Assembly (NCBI RefSeq): GCF_030253575.1 | Contig: NC_080560.1 | Location: 12,996,001-13,060,000 of the forward strand | Length of the DNA: 64,000 bases | Reading direction: 5' to 3' | DNA from: Rhododendron vialii | Taxonomy: Eukaryota > Streptophyta > Magnoliopsida > Ericales > Ericaceae | Part shown: positions 8,669-20,379 of the stretch, in pieces | How positions within the stretch are numbered: the stretch's first letter is position 1 | Layout: each line of letters opens with the position of its first letter | Notes under the pieces: generated by a model | The model's database searches: none | What the model was told of the DNA's origin: nothing | The model's input: the letters and a program-made list of their open reading frames with translations, nothing else | Program-made: the position numbers and the translations under genes

Positions 8669-11600
8669 ATGCCGGAGCTGCGAAGCGGAGCACGGAGATC
8701 GAAACGGCTTGGTGATCTTCAGCCTGCCCCTAAACCAGTGGATCCAGTGGAAAATTGTGTCTTACCTGCTCAAAACAGAACCAGGAGGAGAGTTGGCGGA
8801 GGAAGAGCAAGGGGTGGTAATGCCACACTAACAAAAGGTCCTTCGGCAGTGACACCTGTAAGGGCTGGTAGAGGAAGGGGAATTAGGTTGATAGATCTAG
8901 ACCCTGAGCCTCCCTGTCAAGTTCTTCCTGAACCTGTTGCTATAGGGGTCGGAGAACCAGTTGCCAATAGAGTAGCAGAAGTTGCAGATAAAGACGTTGC
9001 AATGGAGGCCGGAAGTGCTGATAAATTGGGTGTTGAAGAAGAAGCAAGCACAACTCCCGTTCCTGACCGGGTATCTTATTGATACCCCATAGTTCCTTTT
9101 TGCAATGTTTCTATTATCGTGCTTATCATCTAGTCCCTCCATTTTTGTTATCCACACACCCCCCCCCCCCCCCCCCCCCCCTGTGGCAGTTGTTCTGCTT
9201 ATATCTGGTCAATTAATTACATAATTTGGTGAGGAAAAACTCAAGGTTATTTTTTGAGATGTCTGAAATAGTAAAAATGGAGTCCATCTATTTGAGTCGG
9301 ACCAATGTATTTGGCTTTTGTCATTGTTATATATCTTCGCAAGTTTTTTTTGGTAGTTAAGTTGTCTTCTGTCAATTAAGGAAGAGTTTTGTTGCAGGTA
9401 CAAGTAAGTAATTCTCCGACCTATAAGGTAGAAAGGAAGTTGGGGAAGGGTGGTTTTGGCCAAGTTTATGTAGGCAGAAGGGTTAGTGGTGGCAGTGGAC
9501 GAACAGGACCAGATGCAGTTGAGGTAATTCAACTGTTCATATCTATCTTTGAGGTCTCCACTAGCCATTTTCATTCAAAGCGATGCAATAAGATTTTATT
9601 ATACAGGTCGCTGTTAAGTTTGAGCACCGAAATAGTAAAGGATGCAATTATGGGCCTCCCTATGAGTGGCAAGTGTACAAGTAAGAACCATTTCCACATG
9701 CCACGTATATATTGAGCTGTACTAATCTAATTTTAAATGCCTTCAATGCATTAACTCACTCCTGATCTTCTTGATAAAGTACTTTGAACGGGTGTTATGG
9801 GATACCATCTGCTCACTACAAGGGTCGCCAGGGAGATTTTTACATTTTGGTGAGTTTAGTTTGCCATCTTTTTTCATCAGGTCTTCCAAATATAATCATG
9901 GTGCCTAGGTCATTAAAAAGTATGTTTCAGGTAATGGACATGCTTGGGCCCAGCCTTTGGGATGTCTGGAATTCTTTAGGCCAGTCGTATGTCTCTCTCT
10001 CTCTTACACCACCACACTCACACCCACATGCCCAAGTATTTTGCCTTCATGGTTTGCACACATGTTTTTAAAGCTAATTTAGATGTTTTGATATCCTGCC
10101 ATAGGATGTCACCAAGCATGGCTGCTTGCATTGCAGTGGAAGCTATATCAATACTTGAAAAGCTTCACTTGAAGGGGTATGTCCTATTAATAACATATAT
10201 GCTTCTAAGGTTAAAATAATGTCTCTTGTGGCTCATAAACTGTGACGAAGTCGTTACACAGTACTAATTGTTAGTATTTACTCCTAATTTGTGCTTTTCT
10301 TTCCTATAATATGAAGTCAAAATTTGGAATTTAATATTTTACTTGCTCAACCTGGATTTCTATGGTTTATTTGACTTGGGGCTTCTAATAACAAGGTTTG
10401 TGCATGGAGATGTGAAGCCAGAGAATTTTTTACTTGGTCAACCTGGATCTGCTGATGACAAGAAGCTATATCTTATTGACCTTGGTTTGGGTATGCTGTC
10501 TGCTCTTATTTTGTCTTCTATGTTTATCACTCCGTCCGCACTCCCTAAAACATCAACACGTAGGAGTGCAATATCTACAAAGGGCCACCCCTTCATAGCA
10601 AATTATTGTTGGTAGTGCCTCTAATATGTTCTTGTTGATTCAGCATCTAAATGGAAGGATGCATCATCAGGACAGCATGTTGAATATGATCAGCGGCCTG
10701 ATATATTCAGGTGTGTAATTTTGTGTAATGTTAATCATATAGCCTTGTTTAAAATGTACTAACAGGCTTCTGCAACAGGGGCACAGTACGATATGCAAGT
10801 GTCCATGCACATTTAGGCCGGACAGGGAGTAGAAGGGATGATCTTGAGTCATTGGCGTATACCTTGATATTTCTCATTAAAGGAAGACTACCATGGCAAG
10901 GCTATCAGGCAAGTTATAGCATCATTGCACCGTTCCATGTGTTCATGTTGAGTTTTTGCATCAGCTGATAAATTCTTATGTCATTAATTACTTTCCTTTT
11001 GTTTTTCATATTACAGGGGGACAACAAGAGTTTTCTTGTTTGCAAGAAGAAAATGGCTACTTCTCCAGAGTTGATGTGTTGCTTTTGTCCTGCCCCATTC
11101 AAAGAGTTCCTTGAAGCTGTCACAGTTATGAAATTTGATGAGGAACCAAATTACTCCAAACTGATATCCTATTTTGAAAGTCTGATTGAACCGTGCACGT
11201 CACTGAGGCCAATTAGAATCGATGGTGCCCTCAAGGTTATTTTTTGCAGTCTTCTATTTTGAGCTTTGTAAGATTCATGAGATGTTAATGTCCGTATCGA
11301 CTTCTGCATCAGGTTGGGCAGAAGCGTGGAAGATTACTCATAAATTTGGAAGAAGATGAACAACCTAAGAAGAAAGTAAGGCTAGGTAGTCCTGCTACCC
11401 AATGGGTGTCAGTCTACAATGCTCGCCGTCCCATGAAGCAGAGGTGAGTCACTTTTTGCGTTTTTACATATAATTACTCGTTGTGTAATGAGTTTGCATT
11501 AATAATTCTTCAGATTGCACTTCTCCTCATGGAGCATTCAACGGTTTCTTCTGGCGCTCAAATCTTACTTCCACTTTTTAGACTTAAGAAATTATAATCT

Positions 11601-14600
11601 ATCTGGTCTGCTGTAAAAAACATCATATATCTGTGGTAGTATCATAGGTGCTTTAGCCGCCAGACCTGAGAGTGGGAAGAGTGTTACAGGAATCAATTGA
11701 GTTTTGTTTCCGTATATTGATGTTCTTCCATTTGTGCTTATAAGAATGTATTTTCTGTTTTGCCAGAAGAGGGTGGTACTCTAACTCGATAACCATCAGG
11801 CTGTCACTTTTTCTATTGTTCCAACTGTTAATATGGAAGTTTCTGTGGTAACTTTTTGGTGCATTTATCATATCTCTCTCACACACTCTTATGAAAGAAA
11901 GAAAAAGGAGGAAAACTGCAGACATGGACTTGATTAGATGGAATTGGTGTGTTGGGTGAGACAACTCAAACATTTGATTTGGATTGGATTGTGCTGTCCA
12001 AAAATTAATTGACGATTAAGATGGTAGGACTTTGTAAGATAAGCGATGTAAAGCATATTAATATATCTATCATATGGAGATAATGAAATGGACAGTGGAT
12101 TTCTCTTTTTGACAGAAATGTCATTAAGGGGAGTTAAAGCATCTAACTTAAAACCAATTCACAATGAGTGGAGAGGTTGCTCAGGCTCATATACTAGTCG
12201 TGGAGCTAGTAGTCAAGGTGATATTAACTAATGTGGGTATCAAGCTGAGAACATGTATCAATCTGACACTCCTATCTCGTGTGCTCGGTCTTTATGTGGG
12301 GAGACAGATAAATTGACTTGAACAAGGTGCATGAACAAGAGTAGAGCAAAGTACACAATGATAGAGACTGGGTTGACAAGTCTTGACCCTCTTGGAACCA
12401 TGGCCCTCATATCATGGCAACTAAGTTCAATCCTAGCCCTAATAGCTGCCCTATTATTCTCTCCGGTAGCAACGAATCCATCAAAGTCAGGGCTACTTTG
12501 GACCCATACCTGAATATCCGAATGCTAGCTGTTCCGAGCTGGAGTTTTACACAAGACCTCCCATATTGTGGTTTTCTAAGTGACAATCTTAAACTGCGGG
12601 CTACCTTGTTGGAGTTCTACTCTATTATTGCTTAGCCAAAAGTAGATCATTCAAGAGCGTAAAATAAGCAAAGCTATCAACCCTAATAAAAATGAGAATC
12701 AAAAGACTAAACTACTCCCGAGCATAAATAAAAAACAAAAGTATGTTAACACTAAAGATAAGCAAGAGAGTTCAGTACACCATTCTCGAGAAAGATGGTT
12801 TCAATCCCCCTCTCATATCCTGAGTAACTCGATACCCATATGGCCATATCTGTATTGTTAGATTACACTGCAATGCTGCAAATTAATTCGAGTCTCTCGA
12901 TTTGTAATCAATTGATGGTATCAATCCCCGACTCATATCTTCGTTGACAACTATAGCCCTCTGGGAAATATCTATATTGTTAGATTACATCACAATGACC
13001 GTTCGTTGAGTCTCTCGATTCGCACTTCATCTTTTCTTCTCACTGTTCTGGGCCCACAAACTGTTTTCGTGTTTGGCAGTGGTCAACTACGATAGTTCTT
13101 TGAAGATATAATGAACCTGAGGATCAGCATCAGTTCCTTGGATATGTTTCCAAGGTGCAAACTTAGAAGTTAGATAGCTAATAAATTAACAAGTAGTTGC
13201 CACATCTCCCATTAGCGGTTAAAGCATAATCTTATGTGGACGGCATTTTCAAGATTAAAGATGAAGATAGGGAAACGTTTTCAGGTGATTTGTGTCTACA
13301 TATCCTACTTTTGTGGTGTTCTTTTTTTGTCCAGTTGTACTTTTACTTCCTTCTTTTGCTACTTGTCGGGTATATTATCTGAACAAATTTAGGATTCTGT
13401 TTGCTGAAGTTGAGTTATTGAAGTGTTTTATGAAATTTCAAAAATTTGAGGTCAGCATGCATATTACAATCCTTTTGAAAGGCTTGAAATGGGCTACCAG
13501 CCGCGTATACATTGTGAAGAAATGAAATTGGTTTGGTGAAATCATTGAAAGGAGGATGTTGTTTGTGGACTTTTCAGGATCTTATTTGTGGAATTTTGTC
13601 CAGAAAAAAGTTCTGTAGTTGAAGAGACTTAAATGAGTTAACAAAATTTGAATCTTTCCATTATGTTATATACATCTTGATGAAGATATACTATATCGTC
13701 ACATTAATCTTGCCCACTGGCATCTTGTCTTAGAAATATATCCTAAAACTTTCCCAAAGAAACATTGAATTTCCATTTTTAAAGGCCTTAACAATTGAGT
13801 TTTGCACGAAACACCTTAGGTTAGGGCAAGTTTTACTTCGTGGACTATTTTCGATCAAACATTGTAGACCCTACCCGATCCACCAACGTTCGGAAGTCAC
13901 GAGTTCACCATTTTGCCACTGAACGGTCAAGTTTCTCCACGAACTTGCTACCCAACAACACCGCAGCAGTTACTTTTTGGATAGGTGGGATCAAAAGATA
14001 TGTACCTTTTGTACATAGCTTCCCTTTTCCGATGTAATTGGGTGACGCCCCTTGGCGCCCATCTTTGTACTCTTGTTCTCTTTGTTTTTTTCTTTTGTAA
14101 AAAATTCCGTGTTAACAAAGCGAATGTTTGAGCTTGACTGCTATCCTACTAACCTTCTTCGGTGCTCAAAAGTTTTTCGTAACATACGGTGAGCAAAGCA
14201 TACCCTTAATGGATATTCCTAGCTTTTGTGATCCCTTTTATTGTCAGTATATGATGGGTCGATCCATTCTATTTCAATCCAAAACATTACCTTCTTGGGT
14301 AGACACTGATTTGGGGTCACCGGAGGCATTAAAACTAAGATTGCAGGAATGAGCAAGGTCCAGGTCTTCCACTTTAAAAAGAGGCTGTGTCTGTCCTGCC
14401 AACCGCAGTGGAATTGCCACTGGTGCTTCAAAGATAGCAATTTGGTTTTTGGCATACATAATTATACCATAGTACCCTGATTCTATTTTCAAAATGTACC
14501 TCCGCTCTATGGTCAATTTGCTGGCCCATTGGCGTGGTATATATAAAGAGAGAGGGATAGGGCAGGTCAGTTTATCCTGATCAACATTGAGCTTTGAGAA

Positions 14601-17600
14601 TCAAACTCCAACCTCCCCTTCCTTTTTAACAATTGGGTGACAACAGCTTTGGCATTTATCTCCATTTCTGTAATTTATTGCGTATGAGAACTTAAAAAGC
14701 AGGAGCATTACATTGCTGATTGTTTTATGTGAATAAATTTGGTAGGTATGGTTTGCATTTGAGAGAGAATCCATGATACGTGACAAAAGCAGTTGGGGAC
14801 ACATAAAATTACCGAATAATGTCCTTTTTACGGGTTGGTTTAACTTAGAGAGGATTACTTGTTTATTGATAAAACCTAGAGTGATTTGTGGGCGCACTAG
14901 CGCAAGGTGGAGAAAGACGAGAGTTATCTTTCTGTGATTGAAGTAATTACCTACTAAATTTCTAAATTGGTCATGAGATTAACAAAGTTTGTAACTAAAC
15001 CTCTATCAGGAGGAGCCTCGGCCGCTGTTACTCTGTCTTCCTCTAATTGCTTCATCACAGTAATTGAATTCGTACTTTTCAGATGTGCGTCTATGTTCCT
15101 AAACTTTACTTGATGGAGTTTCACTGGCAAATGGTTTGAACTTTGAAATAACTAGGTTTCCAAGCCTTGTGCGAGATTGACAATCTCTTTTAAAGAGCAA
15201 TCTACTTCTGCCTCTTGCGCATTTCACTCTTTCCTCAGGTTTAAAACTAAACCTCATATCCAGGAGCACATGCGTTTTGGATTTTGAAAATAATGGAAGC
15301 TTGTATATGTTCTTTTTATCTCGCTTCTTTAGATGATGTCTTATTTAGATGGGGCTTTGGAGATTCAATTAAGTCTAATGTGTTCTCAATGTGAAGGTTT
15401 AAAACACGGGTAATCCCTTTAAAAGGGCCCAATTCCCAAACCTAGTACTGGCTGCTTTGAAACTGAAAATGTAGAAATGTATGCATGGGAAATCCCATTG
15501 AATCTGATTGGAAGTCGTCGATCTTTGCATAAAACTAGATCTGTTAATAGTAACTTTTAGTTTGATAGATTCCAAAATAGGCTCAGAGAATTTATTCCGA
15601 TTACTGGTTATAGAACATTCTTCTGCTCATAAATAAAATGATAATCTGTTGGATTTGCAGATATCACTACAATGTTGCGGACTCAAGGCTGCACCAGCAT
15701 GTGGAAAAGGGTATGGAAGATGGATTATATATCAGCTGTGTCGCTTCTGCAGCTAATCTTTGGGCCCTCATTATGGATGCGGGAACAGGTTTCTGTTCCC
15801 AGGTTTATGAACTCTCGGCTGTTTTCTTGCATAAGGTCATTTTCTGATGTTTCGATGCTATTGTCTCTGTGTTTGATTCTTGTAAAGAGATACTCACTTT
15901 TTTTGTGTGGTTCTGATCAGGATTGGATCATGGAACAGTGGGAAAAGAATTATTATATCAGCTCGATCGCTGGTGCTACCAATGGGAGTTCCTTGGTAAT
16001 TATGTCCAAAGGTTTGTAAATGAACTATTTTTTCCATGAGTTATGGAAATTATGGAAGTGGTTCAGATTTGTGTTGTTTGATTGTAATTTCATGCTACTT
16101 TCATGAATTGCATTTCCTCGGCACAAAATTTTGTTGCTGATAATAGTTGCTATGTGTACAATTAGATACAGGCTATTGTAGAGAGGTTTATGGTAAGTCA
16201 TTTCAATCCCTGATTAGTAGTAGTTCAGATTTCAGGGTGGGGAGACTCAGGAGTGGCTTTTCTTTATTTATGGCGCGGTATAAGTCTTTATACAGTAGAA
16301 ATATACCAGGAGGCCCTCCTTACTTTATACGCAAATCCCTGAACTTGATCTCCCATACGCGATTACTTATGCAGTCATTGTGGTACGAAGCTTGTTCCAG
16401 TATTTACAGGAATTGATGCTTCATTGATCAGTGGCAATGGGAGAGCCCTCTCTTTTTAATAATATATATAGACTATCTACAATTCTTAGTATTGCTTTAT
16501 CACAATAAACTCAAACTTGACTCATGGTTAATTGTTTTCCATGCTGTCTATCATTTGTGTATGACCTGCTGCACACGGTTAGTTCTCTAGTAATGATGCT
16601 CTGCAATTGGTTAGGAACTCCTTACACCCAGCAGTCCTACAAAGTGAGTGAAGCTTTTCCTTTCAAATGGATTAACAAAAAGTGGAAAGAAGGTTTTCAT
16701 GTCACATCCATGACAACTGCTGGCAGTCGTTGGGGTGTGGTAATGTCAAGGAACTCTGGATATTCTGAGCAGGTATGGCTGTCCAATCAAGTCATAACTT
16801 GTGTTAAAGATTATATTTGATGACAAGATCATGTTGCCAAAGATATCAGATGTCCCATGATTTACAGCTATTGTTGTAGACACTGGAGACCACATGACTA
16901 TGCTTATCTCGGCTTACATCTTGAATTTTGTATTTGCCATTTATATCATTCTCTACAACTAAGGGATGCGATTTTATAATCCATGACTACGTGTATCATT
17001 TTGCTTTCATGATCATGCGTATCTGGTTTGACCATTCTGATAGAGAAAGGAATCAAGGGATTAATACTATCATACACATCATGGTATGGTATATTCCTTG
17101 TAGTTTGGGATGTGGGATGTAATATCCGATGGGTATTAAATCCTGACTGCAAAGGTTCCAATCAAACAGAGGATAGTTCCAATCAAACAGTGGATTTGTA
17201 GTCGCCTCGGATTTATAGTCCAATTGGATGCTCTAATCTGGAGATGTAGCACCCCTTTGTGTGCTTGTGCAAGGCCAAGATTGACTGAACCATTTTTAAT
17301 ATTCTTCTTTTCCTCTTCATTGCTTATTTTTTTATCAACTCAACTCACTGCATTCCGATTGTGCAAACCTACATTGCCAGGCAGGCTGATGCTAATCTTT
17401 TGAACTTGCTTCTACCAGGTAGTGGAGCTTGACTTTTTGTACCCAAGTGAAGGAATACACAGGCGGTGGGAGAGTGGTTACAGAATAACTTCCATGGCTG
17501 CTACTGCTGATCAAGCAGCTTTCATACTGAGCGTACCAAAACGTAAAATCATCGACGAGACTCAAGAAACTCTACGTACCTCTTCCTTCCCAAGCACCCA

Positions 17601-18109
17601 TGTAAAGGTAATTATTGGTTCTTATTCTGTCCAATTGCATTATGTTAGTTCAGAACCTTTCCTTAGATGCATTTAATCAACTGATGATATAATGCAATTG
17701 GAGCAGAAATATGGAGGGATTGGTTTTTTGAATCTCTTTTAACAGTCTAGTCAGAGTGTGAGCTGCGACCAATATCTATTCACTAAAAACGATTCACTGA
17801 AATCAGAAAATGTGGAAAATAGGGTGGCTGCAACCAATAGGATGTCAGCGTCATCAAAACCAAGTTACTTGTGCCTGCACATCTGTAGATTTAAATGTTG
17901 ATGTGCATGAAATTAAATTGATATAGGTGTGCTTCTTGAAATCAAATTGCCATTGTTTATTTTGTGGTGGGTTCCTTATCTTGTCTCCGGTTTTGTTTAT
18001 TCGTTCCAAATGGAAGTGGTTCATTGTGCAACCTATATCCTTGTTGCAGGAAAAATGGTCCAAAAATCTCTACATTGCATCTATATGTTACGGTCGGACT
18101 GTTTGCTAA
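8669..18109 (+). CDS. MLK1: MUT9-like (photoregulatory) protein kinase, CK1-related
   Basis: Sixteen coding exons: 8669-9070, 9398-9523, 9607-9680, 9780-9849, 9931-9986, 10105-10176, 10396-10490, 10644-10710, 10779-10908, 11017-11235, 11313-11443, 15661-15835, 15921-16011, 16615-16772, 17419-17607, 18050-18109. They sum to 2115 nt, in frame throughout, for 704 aa. The family (Arabidopsis MLK/PPK, nuclear kinases) phosphorylates histone H3 Thr3 and photoreceptor partners. The N-terminus is basic with nuclear-signal-like RRSKR and RTRRR. The CK1-type kinase domain starts near residue 143, with a glycine loop LGKGGFGQV, Lys180 in [12 protein letters not shown] (Asp272) in place of HRD, and DLG (Asp295) in place of DFG. 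The C-terminal half is the long conserved extension of the family and ends ICYGRTVC. Intron 9 uses a GC donor, and intron 11 is 4.2 kb. The symbol rests on synteny with At5g18190. It could be called by another paralogue name. Confidence 0.95.
9159..9181 (+). repeat. 23-base poly-C tract in kinase intron 1
   Basis: An uninterrupted run of 23 C follows CACACA in the first coding intron. The exact length is doubtful because homopolymers of this size are error-prone in sequencing. It could form an i-motif, or a G-quadruplex on the other strand. Confidence 0.9.
12121..12290 (-). repeat. TRIM/LTR-like relic in kinase intron 11
   Basis: The segment contains CTTAAAACCAATTCACAATG followed by GTGGAGAGG and, further on, TAATGTGGG. 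These blocks correspond to LTR parts of the TRIM-like elements at 3303 and 54276. No primer-binding site or polypurine tract was found here, so it is at best a solo or decayed LTR. Confidence 0.35.
12794..13030 (+). repeat. Degenerate 120-bp tandem duplication in kinase intron 11
   Basis: Two units begin at 12794 and 12914. Shared blocks in order are GATGGT.TCAATCCCC, CTCATATC, ATTGTTAGATTACA and GAGTCTCTCGATT. Identity is clearly partial, so this is an old duplication. Confidence 0.65.
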
Positions 18110-20250
18110 TGGGTGATGCACATTGCATCCATTCAACGAAACAGACTTGGGGAGTCGAATTTCGAGCAGGGGTGAAAAATTCGATTTTCCGGTTTCCAGG
18201 TGGATGCTAGATCAGAAGAAATCCTGGCTTCCCATGTAAATCTTCCTCAATGTTGCTGTAGAAAGGGAGAATAAAAGTGTGACAGACGACAAACAGGAGT
18301 TGCCGAAAATGTGAACTGAGAGATATGGGAAACTGTTGGTTTGGCAACAGACACCGTGTATTTTGCATTGCTGACCTGGTAATTGCAGCCAAAGTTGTGG
18401 TTCTTAGCTGTCATTGTACATTCTATAATGCGAAAACGAGTGCTACATACATGGAGTAATTTATACTGATACAACTACTATTTTATTTTTTGGTTCAATT
18501 CATAAGTAAAAAAAGGTGTTGAATATGGTTTCAACTCCTGTCTTTGTCAATTTTCTGTATTCGCATCTGTAGAGTTATTGTTTATGAAACTTTGAACAAA
18601 TGTATCACTGGAAACCGAAAGGTTTAGACGGGATTGAGATGCATATACAGGAGATTTTCACGAAGTACTTTGTTGAAGTTGTTCAGCTATAACAGTTTTC
18701 ATTTTAGCAGATTGGATGACCTGCATCGCATGGAATCAGAAAAAATACACAGAAATGCCAGACCCAACTGGTGTGTGATTAGAGAACCACTTCTAGTGAA
18801 GTTGGTTGCTCATCTCCCTCCCTTCAGTGGTGACCAGAGGGTTCGAGTCCCATGGGGGGTGGGGCTTTGGGGGTAAGGGCTATGGATAACCTTTGGATCT
18901 CCCTGTGCTAATTTTAACACTTCCACTGATGTATACAATGTTGAAAAAAAAAAACAAAAAAAAACTAGTGTTAGATTAAGTCAACCAAAAAATGCCAACC
19001 AGACTGCAAGCCGTTGGTGGTGGGCTAGGTTAGACAATTGTGAACTTCAATTTAATTTGTTAAGAGCTACTATTTGAGATTTGGTAGATTTCTTCACTAT
19101 GTCCTGAAAATGGCCCCCATCTACAAACCCCACAATATTTTGTCCGCCTCTAAACCTCGCCCCAGCCACCCCCAACCACCTCCGCGAGATCCTCCCATCC
19201 CTGTATCTCTTACCAACTACCACTGGTTTAGTGCTCTACCTCAAGAAAATCACCGTCGATACGGCTTCAAGAAATCGAACTATGACCACTAGTCCATCTC
19301 TAGGGGTCTGGATCTGCACAATGGGTTTTTTGTTTTTGTTTTAATGGATGAAGCTGGAGCGCTAAATTACTCTGCACTGTGCGGGCTTAGCATTAATATG
19401 TTATGATGTTCTTGCTGGTGGTCAGAGCTTGGGGTTTGCGGCAGAAGCAGTGTGGTTGGGGTGGCTAGGAGTTTTGGGGGTTAAGGTAGAGGTTGACAGG
19501 TTGTGGTGTCTAGGTTGGGGTGGTGGTAGAGGGTTGTGTTGAAGCTGGGTGTGAAGGCTGGAGGTGGTGGCAGAGGAGGTTGATGCGTGGGACGAAAATT
19601 ATCAGGTAGTGTAAAACTTACGTCACATAAATAAGGGTGTGCGAAAATTCTTTTAATCCTGCTCAGCTCCAGTCGACCTGCACCGACAATCGCCATTGGG
19701 CAGGATAAACGGTTTGGGTTGGGTTGACTACAGGTTATACCTTCTTAATCTGGTATGTGTTTGAGTTAAAAAAAGTATTACGCACGTTGTCGTTAGCTGT
19801 TAATCTTCCCTCCACCATTCAATGATCTATAGTGTCTTCGCTTTTTTGTTTAAATGACTCTTGTCATTGTGCTATTGTTTCTTATTTTTATTTAAAATTC
19901 TCAACCTGCCCAATCTACCTTGATTCGCTGTCTCTTCGATTTTGAGGTTGTGTTGGTGAAAGAAGAATTCAACCTGCAAAGTATGCGTTGGTTGAGAATT
20001 TGTCCCATAACCCGTGTAGACCAACCCTAATTATTCGAACGTCGCGACCACCAACTTAAACCTCGAGGCCGCAAGTTCATGCCGTGAGTACATCTTATAA
20101 TGGGAGGGACTAGGGAGTTTGATGTGTAATGAAACGAAAAGTGTGCGCAAAAATAGAAGCTCCATCAGGGTGTAAAGTGTAACCATTTTTACCTAATCGG
20201 GGTAAAAGTGTAAATAACTTCCAAAATTTTGGAGGAGATTTCCGTCATTT
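18110..20250. other. Intergenic region between the kinase gene and GAR1
   Basis: The first part should be the kinase 3' UTR. A tRNA-derived SINE sits at 18799-18964. From 19400 to 19700 the plus strand is G-rich and low in complexity, which creates proline-rich frames on the minus strand that have no family signature. The GAR1 promoter lies at the right end. Confidence 0.5.
18799..18964 (+). mobile_element. tRNA-derived SINE with poly-A tail
   Basis: An internal RNA polymerase III B-box, GGTTCGAGTCC, lies at 18840-18850 after a GTGACCAGAG stretch typical of plant SINEs. The element ends in an A-rich tail (18943-18964). The short direct repeat CTAGTG flanks it at 18793-18798 and 18965-18970. 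The length of 166 bp fits the class. The A-box is only weakly visible. Confidence 0.6.
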
Positions 20251-20261
20251 TCCATCTCCCC

Positions 20262-20268
20262 TATAAAT
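20262..20268 (+). promoter_or_regulatory. TATA box of GAR1
   Basis: TATAAAT lies about 112 bp before the GAR1 start codon and about 25-30 bp before the telo-box, which fits a start site near 20290-20300. Confidence 0.65.
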
Positions 20269-20290
20269 GCACCATTCATGCGTCGTCCTA

Positions 20291-20299
20291 AAACCCTAA
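20291..20299 (+). promoter_or_regulatory. Telo-box (AAACCCTAA) at the GAR1 transcription start
   Basis: AAACCCTAAACCCC occurs just downstream of the TATA box. Telo-boxes are typical of plant promoters of ribosomal protein and ribosome-biogenesis genes, where they support expression in dividing cells. This agrees with the snoRNP role of the gene. Confidence 0.7.
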
Positions 20300-20379
20300 A
20301 CCCCGATCCGCCGTTCTGAAACCCTTTCTTTTATCTTTCTTCACTCACTCCCCTCTCCCTCTGCTCTCGACCAAACATC

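Larger units (their letters stand above)
11444..15660 (+). other. 4.2-kb intron 11 of the MUT9-like kinase gene
   Basis: The donor (AGAG|GTGAGTC) and acceptor (TTTGCAG|ATATCAC) are canonical and the flanking exons join as an Arg codon. The intron accounts for nearly half of the gene. It holds a TRIM/LTR-like relic (about 12121-12290) and a degenerate 120-bp tandem duplication (12794-13030). I see no protein-coding gene or recognisable RNA in it. Confidence 0.8.

Noticed and set aside
19481..19696. Proline-rich minus-strand frame
   Set aside because: It comes from a G-rich low-complexity stretch and has no start context, splice partner or known domain.
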